Counted from the stretch's first letter, positions 1-8,710 are shown. The stretch: 64,000 nucleotides of DNA from Pseudomonadales bacterium (GCA_028281885.1 JANQJA010000001.1:1-64000), one strand, 5' to 3'. Program-made: numbers and translations. Notes: generated by a model not told the origin, from the letters alone.

Positions 1-229
1 GGCGTTGCAGTTCGTGATCCCGCGAGGTGAATACTACGCGCTGCTTGAGGCGCTCGTGCAGGCCGGGTTCGGTGACCGGATCCTGTTTGGTTCGGACCAG
101 GTGATCTGGCCGGAGCTGATTGAAGAAGGTATTAATGCCATTAATGATGCGCCTTTCCTGAGTTATGCGCAGAAGAAGGCGATCCTTCATGACAACGCTG
201 TGCGCTTCCTGCGATTACATGAGGACTGA
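1..229 (+). CDS. Amidohydrolase family protein, C-terminal fragment
   Basis: This is the 3' end of a gene that begins before the window; the open frame runs from base 2 to the stop at 227-229. The visible residues carry the end of an amidohydrolase-2 (metal-dependent TIM-barrel) domain: RILFGSDQ, where the Asp is the conserved late metal/catalytic residue, and then a helix ending ILHDNAVRFLRL, the usual C-terminal signature. Substrate cannot be told from this piece. It lies 155 bp before the xanthine-dehydrogenase-family gene on the same strand and near a LigJ-like hydratase of the same superfamily, so a decarboxylase or hydratase of aromatic or ring-cleavage acids is a reasonable inference. 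Confidence 0.75.
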   Translation, partial: ALQFVIPRGEYYALLEALVQAGFGDRILFGSDQVIWPELIEEGINAINDAPFLSYAQKKAILHDNAVRFLRLHED

Positions 230-384
230 CCGCCGTTCGACAAGGACCTGGATCGCCTCAACATCATGCTCACTTATTAGTTCATAACTAACTGATCGGT
301 CTGTTCGGGGCGTTTCAGTATCTACGCTTGCTTTGGTTCTTGTAAGATAGGCGGCCTATTGTTCCAACAGTAAGGCTACCTTTG

Positions 385-2637
385 ATGAGCGAGACAAAGC
401 GCTTCAAATCCATTGGCAAGAATGCGATTCGGGAGGACGCATTTGACAAGCTTACGGGCAAGGCCGTGTTCGGCGCAGACGTCAAGGTCGCCAACACGAT
501 CCATGGCGTCATGCTGCGCAGTCCCCACGCCCACGCCAAAATTCTGAGTATCGACACTGCGGAAGCAGAGGCACTGGATGGCGTCTATGCGGTCGTCACT
601 GCAGAGGACTTCCCGGAGCTTGGTTATGACCTGCCGGGTCACATTTCCAGGGACAATATTGCTCGACGCAAGGTGCTTTATCATGGTCATGGTGTGGTTG
701 GTATTGTCGCCCGTACCGAAGACATCGCGCTTCGTGCTCGCGAACTCATCAAGGTTGAATACGAGAAGCTGCCCCATGCCCTGACCCTCGATGATGCCAT
801 CGCGGAAGATGCGCCGATCATTCACGATCATCTGAAGCATGAAGGCGACAGCGAAGGTCGGCCCAGTAACGTGTATGAAAAGATCGAACGTACCTATGGT
901 GATCCCGAGAAGGGGTTCGCCGAAGCTGATGTTGTGCGTGAACGCACCTACTTTACGCCATTCATTCATCAGGCCTACATCGAGCCGGTGGTTTGTACTG
1001 CCAGCTATTCAGCCAACTCGCAGTCAACCATCTGGACAACCACTCAGGGACACTTTCAGATTCGCGAATTCGTCGCCAAGATGACCGGAATGACGGAGCG
1101 CGATATCAATGTGGTTCCGACGGAGATTGGCGGCGGCTTCGGTGGCAAGACCATGCCGTATCTCGAAGCGATTGCGCTGATGCTGTCGAAAAAAGCCGGG
1201 CGCCCCGTCAAGATGCGCATGACGCGCGAAGAAGTGTTGCGCTGTGCGGGGCCGGTTTGCTCCGCCAAGGTTCGGGTCAAGATTGGCATCAAGCGTGACG
1301 GCACCATCACGGCCCTGTCAGGCCACATGCTTTACGACAGTGGTGCGCTGCCTGGTGTACCAGCCTCAAGTGGTGTCAGGAATATCTTCACCGCCTATGA
1401 TGTCAAGAATGCTTATATAGAGGCATACAGCGTTGTCACCAACAAGACCCGTTCACGGGCCTATCGTGCACCGGGTGGCCCCCAGGCCTGTTTTGCCATG
1501 GAAAGCCTGCTGAATGAAGTTGCCGATGAAATTGGCATGGACCCGATTGAGGTCAGGCTGAAGAACGCAATACGCGACAATGGCGAGAACATCTCGAAGA
1601 TGCCGTTCAAGGAAGCGGGACTTGTGAAGTGTCTCGAGGCGGCGAGGGACTCTGATCATTACCAGAGTGAACTGAAGCCCGGCTGCGGCCGGGCAGTTTC
1701 GGCGGCTTATTGGTTCAATGCGGGGGGAATCTCCGCCGCAACGGTAACGCTGCACAAAAATGGCTATGTGTCAGTGACGACCGGTTCGGCGGACCTGTCC
1801 GGGACGCGAACCACCCTGGCCCAGATTGCCGCAGAGGCGTTTGAGGTACCCGTCGAACAAATCCACGCAGAGGTTGCTGACACGAACCATGTTGGTTTCA
1901 CCGGCGTGAGCGGCGGCAGTCGAACCGTCAATGCCACCGGTCAGGCGGTCAACTTCGCAGCGATAGAAGTAATCGAGCAGATGAAACAGCGCGCCGCTTC
2001 CGGCTGGAACGTGACGCCTGACGATGTGCAGTGGAAAGAGGGCGTTGCGATCAACAGCAAGAACCCTGATGAAACGCTGACCATCGGCCAGATTGGTGAC
2101 AGTGCCGCTGCCACCGGTGGTCCCATCAGTTCAAGTTCTTCAGTCAATATTCCAGGCGGTATCGGTCCCTGCTTCGCCGTGCATATCTGTGACGTTGAAG
2201 TGGATAAGGAGACCGGCAAGACCAAGCTGCTGCGATACACCGCTATCCAGGATGCCGGCCTTGCCGTTCATCCCCAGATGGTTGAGGGTCAGATGCAGGG
2301 CGGTGCCGTTCAGGGCATTGGCTGGGCGTTGAACGAGGAATGTATCTACAACGCAGATGGCGTGCTGCAGAATCCTGGCTTTCTGGATTACCGAATTCCG
2401 TTGGCGTCCGATCTGCCCATGATTGAAACCATCATCGTCGAAGTACCCAACTCAATGCATCCCTTCGGGGTGAGAGGTGTGGGTGAGGCCCCGATCATTC
2501 CGCCGCTGGCGGCCGTGGGCTCTGCCATCAGTAACGCGATTGGCGCACCGGTAACCGAGTTGCCGGCTTCGCCGCCGCGTGTTCTGAGCCTGACCCTGTC
2601 GGCAGAAGCAGGACAGCAGCAAGAAAAAGTGGCCTAA
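385..2637 (+). CDS. Xanthine dehydrogenase-family molybdopterin-binding (large) subunit
   Basis: A 750-residue molybdenum hydroxylase large subunit. It has an Ald_Xan_dh_C domain (about residues 15-125) followed by the Moco-binding domain with EIGGGFGGK near 247-255, AYRAPGGPQ near 359-367 and the late GVGEAP whose Glu (about 701) is the expected catalytic base. AYRAPG is not the AYRCSFR loop of CO dehydrogenase, so a hydroxylase of an aldehyde or N-heterocycle/aromatic acid is more likely. The ATG at 385 is preferred over the TTG three bases earlier because of an AAGG at 372-375. Oddity: no [2Fe-2S] or FAD subunit gene lies beside it in this window. A ThDP enzyme follows 47 bp downstream, probably co-transcribed. 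The substrate is unknown. Confidence 0.9.
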   Translation: MSETKRFKSIGKNAIREDAFDKLTGKAVFGADVKVANTIHGVMLRSPHAHAKILSIDTAEAEALDGVYAVVTAEDFPELGYDLPGHISRDNIARRKVLYHGHGVVGIVARTEDIALRARELIKVEYEKLPHALTLDDAIAEDAPIIHDHLKHEGDSEGRPSNVYEKIERTYGDPEKGFAEADVVRERTYFTPFIHQAYIEPVVCTASYSANSQSTIWTTTQGHFQIREFVAKMTGMTERDINVVPTEIGGGFGGKTMPYLEAIALMLSKKAGRPVKMRMTREEVLRCAGPVCSAKVRVKIGIKRDGTITALSGHMLYDSGALPGVPASSGVRNIFTAYDVKNAYIEAYSVVTNKTRSRAYRAPGGPQACFAMESLLNEVADEIGMDPIEVRLKNAIRDNGENISKMPFKEAGLVKCLEAARDSDHYQSELKPGCGRAVSAAYWFNAGGISAATVTLHKNGYVSVTTGSADLSGTRTTLAQIAAEAFEVPVEQIHAEVADTNHVGFTGVSGGSRTVNATGQAVNFAAIEVIEQMKQRAASGWNVTPDDVQWKEGVAINSKNPDETLTIGQIGDSAAATGGPISSSSSVNIPGGIGPCFAVHICDVEVDKETGKTKLLRYTAIQDAGLAVHPQMVEGQMQGGAVQGIGWALNEECIYNADGVLQNPGFLDYRIPLASDLPMIETIIVEVPNSMHPFGVRGVGEAPIIPPLAAVGSAISNAIGAPVTELPASPPRVLSLTLSAEAGQQQEKVA

Positions 2638-2684
2638 GCAAAACGTCCAGCAGGCGTTTTCGAAAGAAATCCGGGAGGGAGATT

Positions 2685-4316
2685 TTGAAAGTTGTCAACG
2701 CGATTGCCGAGATACTGAAGCGGGAGAAAGTCAGATTTATCATCGGCTACCCGGTTAATCCGATTATTGAAGCGGCTGCCGAGGCAGACATCCGGACCAT
2801 TATCGTTCGACAGGAACGGGTCGGGTTGCACATGGCCGATGCGGTCAGCCGGTTAACGAGCGGCGAAGATATCGGCGTATTTGTGATGCAACAGGGTCCT
2901 GGTGCGGAAAACGCGTTTGGTGGGGTTGCCCAGGCCTACAGCGAGTCGGTACCGATTCTGGTCATGCCGGCCGGATACCGGCGGCGGCTCGCTCATTACT
3001 ATCCGAACTTCAATTCCACGCTCAACATGAAGCACATCACCAAATGGGCGGAGCCGGTGACCATGGGAGAAGCACTGCCGGAAGTGATGCGGCGAGCGTT
3101 CTGGCGATTGAGGAACGGTCGCCCCGGGCCGGTGCTGGTGGAAGTCCCCCTCGATGTGTTCAGCGAGGAGATAGACGACGACTTTGAATATATCCCCAGC
3201 TTTGGCACGCGAACCGCGCCGGAACAGACCGCCGTTCAGGAGGCGGCTCAGGTCCTCGCGGCAGCAAAGTCGCCGGTGATCTACGCGGGTCAGGGTATTC
3301 ATTACGCCAGGGCCTGGCCTGAACTGAAGGCACTGGCAGAACGGCTCAACATTCCGGTCTCAACCAGTCTGGAAGGCAAGAGTGCGTTCCCGGAAAATCA
3401 TCCGTTGTCGCTGGGCTCGGGTGGGCTTGCAGTGCCGAAAGCGGTGCATGAGTTTCTGCATAACGCTGACGTGATTTTTGGCGTCGGCTGCAGCTTCGCG
3501 CTGACCGGGTTCGGCGTGAAGATTCCGTCAGGCAAGACCATTATTCATTCAACCCTCGATCCGATGGATCTGAACAAGGACATTCCTGCCCAGCATGTGC
3601 TGTGCGGGGATGCCCGGCTCACGTTGACTGCCCTGCTCGATGCGCTGGACGGCTGCGACTGTTCGGCGGCGAGTGCCCGCGCGGACATCGCTGATGACAT
3701 CAAATCTGTGAAAGACGGGTGGCTTGAGGAGTGGATGCCCAAACTTCGCAACGACGATGCGCCGATCAGTCCCTACCGCGTAATCTGGGAACTGATGCAT
3801 ACGGTCGATGTCGATAACACGATTATTACGCACGATGCCGGCAGTCCCCGCGACCAGCTGTCGCCTTTCTGGCAGAGTACCACGCCCCTCAGTTATATCG
3901 GTTGGGGAAAGACCACTCAGCTTGGTTACGGGCTGGGGCTCGCGATGGGTGCGAAACTGGCCCGCCCCGATGCGCTCTGCATCAATGTGTGGGGAGACGC
4001 CGCGATCGGATTTACCGGAATGGACTTTGAAACCGCGGTCCGTGAGCGCATACCAATACTGTCGATCCTGTTTAACAACTTCTCGATGGCTTGTGAGCTG
4101 CCAATCATGCAGGTGGCCACCGAGAAGTATCGAAGCACCGATATTTCAGGCAATTATGCTGACATGGCGAAAGCGTTTGGCGGCTACGGTGAGCGCGTGA
4201 CTGAACCGGGCGATATCAAGAGTGCCATTGAGCGGGGCATCGAGGCCACCAAACGAGGCGAACCGGCCCTGATCGAATTTATCACCGACCAGGAACTCCA
4301 GAAGTCCCGGTATTAG
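2685..4316 (+). CDS. Thiamine diphosphate-dependent enzyme, acetolactate synthase-like
   Basis: A 543-residue three-domain ThDP enzyme. The N-terminal PYR domain has the cofactor-activating Glu at about 44 (VRQERVGLHMAD), a central domain spans about 190-330, and the C-terminal PP domain has GDA at 437-439 and the Asn pair at 464-465, matching the GDG-x(n)-NN metal/diphosphate motif. The start is TTG, supported by a strong GGGAGGGAG ribosome site just upstream at 2673-2681. It follows the molybdenum hydroxylase gene and its stop overlaps by 4 bases the stop of the convergent 2-hydroxyacid dehydrogenase. There is no small regulatory subunit nearby, which argues against a biosynthetic acetolactate synthase; a decarboxylase or carboligase of a 2-oxoacid in the local catabolic pathway is inferred. 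Confidence 0.88.
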   Translation: MKVVNAIAEILKREKVRFIIGYPVNPIIEAAAEADIRTIIVRQERVGLHMADAVSRLTSGEDIGVFVMQQGPGAENAFGGVAQAYSESVPILVMPAGYRRRLAHYYPNFNSTLNMKHITKWAEPVTMGEALPEVMRRAFWRLRNGRPGPVLVEVPLDVFSEEIDDDFEYIPSFGTRTAPEQTAVQEAAQVLAAAKSPVIYAGQGIHYARAWPELKALAERLNIPVSTSLEGKSAFPENHPLSLGSGGLAVPKAVHEFLHNADVIFGVGCSFALTGFGVKIPSGKTIIHSTLDPMDLNKDIPAQHVLCGDARLTLTALLDALDGCDCSAASARADIADDIKSVKDGWLEEWMPKLRNDDAPISPYRVIWELMHTVDVDNTIITHDAGSPRDQLSPFWQSTTPLSYIGWGKTTQLGYGLGLAMGAKLARPDALCINVWGDAAIGFTGMDFETAVRERIPILSILFNNFSMACELPIMQVATEKYRSTDISGNYADMAKAFGGYGERVTEPGDIKSAIERGIEATKRGEPALIEFITDQELQKSRY

Positions 4317-5332
4317 CGCGTATTCTTCAACAGATGCGTGTTCACGCAATTTTCCAACCGGCCGTCCCGCAGGTAGCGGATCGCCGTTCGGGCGGAAAAC
4401 GTTCTCATGTCGATGATGCTCTCTGGGGTGCAGAAGGCGGCGTGAGGCGTGATGACCAGGCGATGCGCTAACCAGGGTTCCTCGTTGCGCCAGGCACTGA
4501 TCAGTTTCAGGTCCGGTGAGGGCGGCTCCGTAGGCAGTACATCCAGTCCGGCAGCAAGCACAACGTCGGCCCGCATCGCCTCACAAAGCGCATCAATGTC
4601 GATAATGGCGCCGCGTGCTGTGTTGATCAGGATCATGCCGGGTTTTGCATGGGCAAGCGTCTCTGCATTGATTAGATTTTTCGTCTCATCGTTGAGCGGC
4701 GCATGGATGGACAGGAAGTCGGATTGACCCATGAGTTCTTTCAGGCTGTCGACCCGACGTATACCCAGCGCCTGCTCGGTACCATTCGGTGCGTAGGGAT
4801 CGTAGAACAGCACATCCATATCGAAAGCCCTGGCTCGCAGGGCGGCAGCGGTACCAATTCTGCCGAGGCCGAGGACGCCGAATGACTGGCTCGACAGTCG
4901 GCGCCCGAAGGGATTGATGGTGGGCCGCCAGGCCCGGGCAGCATCCAGCCGAAGCGATTCGTCGTGAAACGCGATCCCCTTGGATAGCGTCAGCATCAGG
5001 GCAATGGCGTGATCGGCAACTTCGCGGGTGCCGTAGTCCGGTGTGTTGCAAACCGGTATCCCAAGACTGGCCCACAGTTCGAGGTCAACCATGTTGAATC
5101 CGACGCCGGGGACGACGAGAATCCTGCAGCTTTTTAGACTTCTAACGATGTCTTCCGGATAGGCACCATATCCGACGATGCCGTCACACTCGCGCCATTG
5201 TTCGTCTGTTACTGTATCGATGTCGGGCGAGAACCAGGGTTCGGCGCTGTCTTCCAGTCCGGCAAGCTCTGGCGCCATATCGTCCTGCCAGCGTGTTCTG
5301 GGCCAGAGAATCCGGGGTCGCTGTTGATTCAT
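4313..5332 (-). CDS. D-isomer-specific 2-hydroxyacid dehydrogenase family protein
   Basis: A 339-residue NAD(P)-dependent dehydrogenase of the D-2-hydroxyacid family. The dinucleotide-binding motif GLGRIG is at 155-160. The catalytic triad is visible as Arg240 (NTARG), Glu269 (LPTEP) and His297 (TPHAAF). The substrate (phosphoglycerate, glyoxylate or another 2-oxoacid) is not determined. It is the last gene of a minus-strand operon: its ATG overlaps the stop of the LigJ-like gene by 4 bases (TCAT on the plus strand), implying translational coupling. It probably reduces or oxidises an oxoacid arising in that pathway (inference from context). Confidence 0.92.
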   Translation of the reverse strand: MNQQRPRILWPRTRWQDDMAPELAGLEDSAEPWFSPDIDTVTDEQWRECDGIVGYGAYPEDIVRSLKSCRILVVPGVGFNMVDLELWASLGIPVCNTPDYGTREVADHAIALMLTLSKGIAFHDESLRLDAARAWRPTINPFGRRLSSQSFGVLGLGRIGTAAALRARAFDMDVLFYDPYAPNGTEQALGIRRVDSLKELMGQSDFLSIHAPLNDETKNLINAETLAHAKPGMILINTARGAIIDIDALCEAMRADVVLAAGLDVLPTEPPSPDLKLISAWRNEEPWLAHRLVITPHAAFCTPESIIDMRTFSARTAIRYLRDGRLENCVNTHLLKNTR

Positions 5333-6363
5333 GTGGGCGTTGCCTCCAGTACCTGGTCGTTCAGACGCGTAAACACCTGTTTTGCATTTTCGCCAAACAC
5401 GGCTTCGCGTTCCACGTCTGACAGGTTCGGTGTCGCATCAATATAACGTCTCGTGTCGTCATAGTTGTGGCCGGTTTCGGGATCGATGCCGCGGACGGCG
5501 CCGACAATTTCTGATGCGAACAGGATGTTTTTGCTCGGGATCACCCGGGTCATGCAATCGATGCCCGCCTGGTGATAGACACAGGTATCAAAATAGACAT
5601 TGCGGAGCAGGTGCTCATCAAGGGTTGGTTTTCCCATATCCTGGGCAAGGCCCCGATAGCGACCCCAGTGGTAGGGTACCGCGCCGCCGCCATGGGGAAT
5701 GATGAATTTCAGCGTCGGGAAATCCCTGAACAGATCGCCCTTGAGAAGTTGCATGAATACGGCGGTATCGCCGTTGAGATAGTGTGCTCCCGTCGGGTGA
5801 AAATTAGGGTTGCACGATCCTGATACATGCAGCATCGCGGGCACTGCCAGTTCCTCCATCTTTTCCCACAGCGGGTACCACCACTTGTCGGTGATGGGAG
5901 GATCGGTCCACATGGCGCCTGACGGGTCAGGATTGACGTTGCATCCCACGAAACCCATTTCGTTGACGCAGCGTTCCAGCTCGGTAATGCAGTTTTTTGG
6001 TTCAACGCCTGGATACTGCGGTAGTTGGCAGACTGGAGCAAAGTGGTGGGGATAAAGGTCGCAGATCCGTCGGATCATGTTGTTACAGGCTTCCGCCCAG
6101 TAGTCGGCCGACTGCTGCGTGCCGAGATGATGGCCCATGCCGGCAGCGCGAGGGGAGAAGAGCGTCAGGTCGATGCCGCGTTCCCGCTGCAGTCTGATCT
6201 GGTTGGGTTCGAGGCTCGCGCGGATTTCATCGTCGGTAATGTTGAGATCGGCCCTGGACAGCGGCAACGACGGATCATTCGCAAGAGATTCGAGCTGCGC
6301 CCTGCGGTAGTCCTTCAGCTGGTCTGGTTCGGTCGTGTAGTGCCCGTGGCAATCAATAATCAT
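5329..6363 (-). CDS. ligJ: Probable 4-oxalomesaconate hydratase (LigJ-like amidohydrolase)
   Basis: A 344-residue amidohydrolase-superfamily protein beginning MIIDCHGHYTT. Metal and active-site residues can be read at His6, His8, His179, Tyr195, His224 and Glu285 (FASE in place of the usual late Asp). These match, with an offset of one, the residues I recall for Sphingobium LigJ (His6, His8, His178, Tyr194, His223, Glu284), which hydrates 4-oxalomesaconate in the protocatechuate 4,5-cleavage pathway. The start is set at the ATG used by the family rather than an in-frame ATG 15 bases upstream. The gene follows an HpaI-type aldolase and overlaps the downstream dehydrogenase. Residual doubt is between LigJ and related 2-hydroxymuconate-type or decarboxylase paralogues. 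Confidence 0.78.
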   Translation of the reverse strand: MIIDCHGHYTTEPDQLKDYRRAQLESLANDPSLPLSRADLNITDDEIRASLEPNQIRLQRERGIDLTLFSPRAAGMGHHLGTQQSADYWAEACNNMIRRICDLYPHHFAPVCQLPQYPGVEPKNCITELERCVNEMGFVGCNVNPDPSGAMWTDPPITDKWWYPLWEKMEELAVPAMLHVSGSCNPNFHPTGAHYLNGDTAVFMQLLKGDLFRDFPTLKFIIPHGGGAVPYHWGRYRGLAQDMGKPTLDEHLLRNVYFDTCVYHQAGIDCMTRVIPSKNILFASEIVGAVRGIDPETGHNYDDTRRYIDATPNLSDVEREAVFGENAKQVFTRLNDQVLEATPT

Positions 6364-6387
6364 TTTTGTATCCCACATCCCCGTATC

Positions 6388-7251
6388 CTAACGCCCGGCC
6401 AGTTCTCGCCCCTTGTTGAGTCCGGGTGTTGATCGAACCACGCCGGTCATCAGCATGGTGAAACCCTCGCCAAGGATTCGTTCAACGTTATTGGCATTCA
6501 CATGTGGATGGCCCGCCGCGACCTTGTGCTCCTTGCAAATGGCGACGATCTCGGCCAGTGCTTCGAGCACAGCCGGGTGATCATACTGGCGCGGATAACC
6601 GAGTTCCTGGCTGAGATCTCCCTCGCCGATGATGATCCCGCCAATCCCGGGTACGTTTTTCAGCATGTCAGGCAGATTTGCGATCCCGGCCGTATCCTCA
6701 ATCATCAGCAGTACCAGAATCTCGCCATTGGGGTCGAGCGGCCAGACATCCGCTTTTTTGTAATAGTCCTGCTGGCTCAGACCCCAATAGCGCGCCGCGA
6801 TGCCGGGACCGTCGCCGCGAATGCCGACGGGTTCATAGAGCGGAGCGTCCTTGAGCCGCGGATAGCGGCAGGCGGCGACCGCATTGTAAGCCTCTTCCAC
6901 GGTACTGATATGTGGCCAGACGATGCCGTAGGCGCCCATATCGAGTGCCTGCTTGGCTTGCCACTGGCCCATCTCGTTGCCGTTTGGCGGCACCCGTATC
7001 AATGGCGTGACGGTAGGCGCGATCGAGGCTGCCTGGGCGATCTGGCCTCGGCTGAGCATGTATTGCAGGCAATCACGGACCGTGTGCGAGTCCCAGGGAT
7101 TGTGTTCCGTCTCGAAGATGACGCCGTCATAGTTTGGCGAATTAGCGTAGGTGATGGCGGTCGGCACATCGGGACTCACCAGCGCAGCAAAGGCCGGTTT
7201 GCCCGATTCGAGTGCTGCGATCATGCCGTTCAATCTGGGGATCTGAGTCAT
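6388..7251 (-). CDS. HpcH/HpaI family aldolase
   Basis: A 287-residue class II (metal-dependent) 2-oxo-4-hydroxyacid aldolase. Visible features are His50 (ETEHNP), the substrate-binding Arg86 (LIRVPPNG), the metal ligand Glu185 (MIEDTAG) and the partner acid Asp212 (GEGDLS). The ATG at 7251 has GGAG about five bases upstream. It is the first gene of the minus-strand set with the LigJ-like hydratase, 24 bp away, so a retro-aldol split of a hydroxylated ring-cleavage product into pyruvate or oxaloacetate is likely. LigK, the usual partner of LigJ, is of another family, so this may be a non-orthologous replacement. A 45-bp diverged copy of codons 57-72 occurs at 17496-17540. Confidence 0.9.
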   Translation of the reverse strand: MTQIPRLNGMIAALESGKPAFAALVSPDVPTAITYANSPNYDGVIFETEHNPWDSHTVRDCLQYMLSRGQIAQAASIAPTVTPLIRVPPNGNEMGQWQAKQALDMGAYGIVWPHISTVEEAYNAVAACRYPRLKDAPLYEPVGIRGDGPGIAARYWGLSQQDYYKKADVWPLDPNGEILVLLMIEDTAGIANLPDMLKNVPGIGGIIIGEGDLSQELGYPRQYDHPAVLEALAEIVAICKEHKVAAGHPHVNANNVERILGEGFTMLMTGVVRSTPGLNKGRELAGR

Positions 7252-7354
7252 GGAGTCTCCGCTTGTGTCGAGTTAGCCAGGTCAGACTAAACGCGATTGT
7301 GGTGGAAAAGCGAGAATCACTGGCCAATCTGCCGATATATCCTGCCGGCAGAAT

Positions 7355-7384
7355 AACCGGGTCTGTCCCCAGACAGGGACGGTT
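7355..7384. repeat. Imperfect palindrome in the aldolase/nap intergenic region
   Basis: In the 351-bp non-coding gap between the aldolase start and napE, an imperfect dyad runs from AACCGG to CGGTT around an inner GTCTGTCCCC/GACAGGGAC core. The CTGTCCCC/GGGGACAG core resembles extragenic palindromes near REP-associated transposases in other proteobacteria (my recollection, not checked). There is no T-tract, so it is not a standard terminator. No second copy was noticed in this window. Confidence 0.35.
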
Positions 7385-7437
7385 CCTGCGGTCAATCAGC
7401 CGGGCAGCCACTGACTGATCGTCCACCGGCTTCATTC

Positions 7438-7479
7438 TTGATGTAGATCAAACGGAAATTGCCGACGATGGACTAAATT
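7438..7479 (+). promoter_or_regulatory. FNR/Anr-dependent promoter of the nap operon
   Basis: TTGATGTAGATCAA at 7438-7451 is a perfect match to the FNR/Anr box TTGATnnnnATCAA. A -10-like TAAATT lies at 7474-7479. The box centre (7444.5) is 41.5 bases from a predicted start near 7486, the class II activator position. It lies about 160 bases before napE, with nothing between that looks like a gene. It predicts induction of nitrate reduction under low oxygen. Confidence 0.85.
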
Positions 7480-7602
7480 AAACTCACAGTATGCGGGGGC
7501 TTTCGCTGCTTGGTTTCCCCCTTGATCGTGACATCGGATTGGGTGGAATCACAAAGCCGTCCGTTCGTTGAAAGCATAATAACTAGTTTGAAGGTGCGCG
7601 CT

Positions 7603-7785
7603 GTGACAGCTCTGCCGGATGATCAACCTGAAGCCGATAACAGTCAGTTAAGTCGGGCGGAAGAACGTAATCTCTTTTTGTTTATCACCATTCTGCTGTT
7701 TCCGATTCTGTCGGTAGTACTGGTGGGTGGATACGGTTTTCTGATCTGGATCATGCAGATTATTTTCGGTCCGCCGAGTGGTTGA
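7603..7785 (+). CDS. napE: Periplasmic nitrate reductase small membrane protein NapE
   Basis: A 60-residue protein with one long hydrophobic segment (about residues 20-50) ending in a short IIFGPPSG tail, the size and shape of NapE. The frame is open further upstream, but a GTG at 7603 with GAAGG eight bases before it gives the family length. NapE is of uncertain function; it is an inner-membrane component found at the head of nap operons. It is the first gene after the FNR-type promoter and lies 6 bp before napF. Confidence 0.85.
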   Translation: MTALPDDQPEADNSQLSRAEERNLFLFITILLFPILSVVLVGGYGFLIWIMQIIFGPPSG

Positions 7786-7791
7786 TCGGGT

Positions 7792-8427
7792 ATGGACGTT
7801 AGCAAACGCGCATTGTTTTCCGGGAAGGCTCGTTATCAGCCGATACGGCCTCCATGGGCGATAGCAGAAGAACGATTCGTCGATGCCTGTAACGGATGTA
7901 ACGACTGCGTTACTGCCTGTCCGCAACACATTCTGAGGATGGTCGTTGGTGATTTGCCGGAGGTGGATTTCCATTCCGGTGAGTGTACGTTCTGCGGTGA
8001 TTGTGTCGCGGCATGCAAGTCCGGCGCGATTTCCAGGGAACACTACCACGATTGGCGGCAGGGCAAATCCTCATCGCCATGGCCGGTAACCGTATCCTTT
8101 AAAGAGCAAGACTGCCTCGCCCACAACGGAATTGCCTGCCAGATATGTTACGAAAACTGTGAGTATTCGGCGATTTCGATGCGCTACGCCGATTTGCCCA
8201 TCCCCGTTCCCGATCTCAATCGTCAGTCCTGTGTGGGGTGTGGCGCCTGTATCCACAGCTGTCCGCGCGATGCTTTTTTCCTGGAGCATGTTCCAGTGCA
8301 AAACGCGAATCCCGGAACGACTGAACCCGGCGAGCAGACATCCACCCAGGGTATGGAACCGATTCGGGGTCAGGACGACTACACCAGCGGAGCACCAGAT
8401 GCGAAACCCCGAACGTCATATTTCTGA
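7792..8427 (+). CDS. napF: Ferredoxin-type protein NapF
   Basis: A 211-residue cytoplasmic iron-sulfur protein. Four cysteine clusters are visible: C33/36/39/43, C65/68/71/75, a third group around C108-C123, and C147/150/153/157, consistent with several [4Fe-4S] centres. NapF is thought to help mature NapA in the cytoplasm before Tat export. The length is somewhat greater than in E. coli because of an extra hydrophilic tail after the last cluster, and this tail's codons overlap the start of napD by 29 bases. It sits between napE and napD in the EFDABC order. Confidence 0.93.
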   Translation: MDVSKRALFSGKARYQPIRPPWAIAEERFVDACNGCNDCVTACPQHILRMVVGDLPEVDFHSGECTFCGDCVAACKSGAISREHYHDWRQGKSSSPWPVTVSFKEQDCLAHNGIACQICYENCEYSAISMRYADLPIPVPDLNRQSCVGCGACIHSCPRDAFFLEHVPVQNANPGTTEPGEQTSTQGMEPIRGQDDYTSGAPDAKPRTSYF

Positions 8428-8710
8428 ATCGGACGAGGTTCATATCTCCAGCGTCATCATACAGGTAAACCCTGATCAGCTGGCGTCGGTAAAGCATGGC
8501 GTGGAGGCATTGCCGTTTGGCGAGGTTGTTGCAGACGACCCTCGCGGCAAACTGGTTGTTGTTCTGGAATCCGGCAGTTGCGCAGAGACAGATCACTACA
8601 TTCAGCAGCTTCAGACAATGCATCACGTGCATTCGGTCACCATGGTTTATCACCAGGCTGAAGGCACCGATGAGATTGATCAAATGCAAGACAGAGATGT
8701 ACTCCCATGA
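8399..8710 (+). CDS. napD: Chaperone NapD
   Basis: A 103-residue protein with the NapD fold signature: [14 protein letters not shown] at the N-terminus, then a second beta-alpha unit with [10 protein letters not shown] and ending in a VTMVYHQAE strand. NapD binds the twin-arginine signal of NapA and delays export until the cofactor is inserted. The ATG at 8399 lies inside the end of napF (29-base overlap), suggesting coupled translation. The 70 bases between its stop and napA hold no gene. Confidence 0.9.
   Translation: MRNPERHISESDEVHISSVIIQVNPDQLASVKHGVEALPFGEVVADDPRGKLVVVLESGSCAETDHYIQQLQTMHHVHSVTMVYHQAEGTDEIDQMQDRDVLP

Noticed and set aside
385..2637. Calling the molybdenum hydroxylase a CO dehydrogenase large subunit (coxL)
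   Set aside because: The active-site loop is AYRAPG, not the AYRCSFR of form I CO dehydrogenase, and no coxM or coxS lies beside it.
2685..4316. Calling the ThDP enzyme a biosynthetic acetolactate synthase (ilvB)
   Set aside because: No regulatory subunit gene is adjacent, ilvD is 53 kb away, and the neighbours are catabolic.
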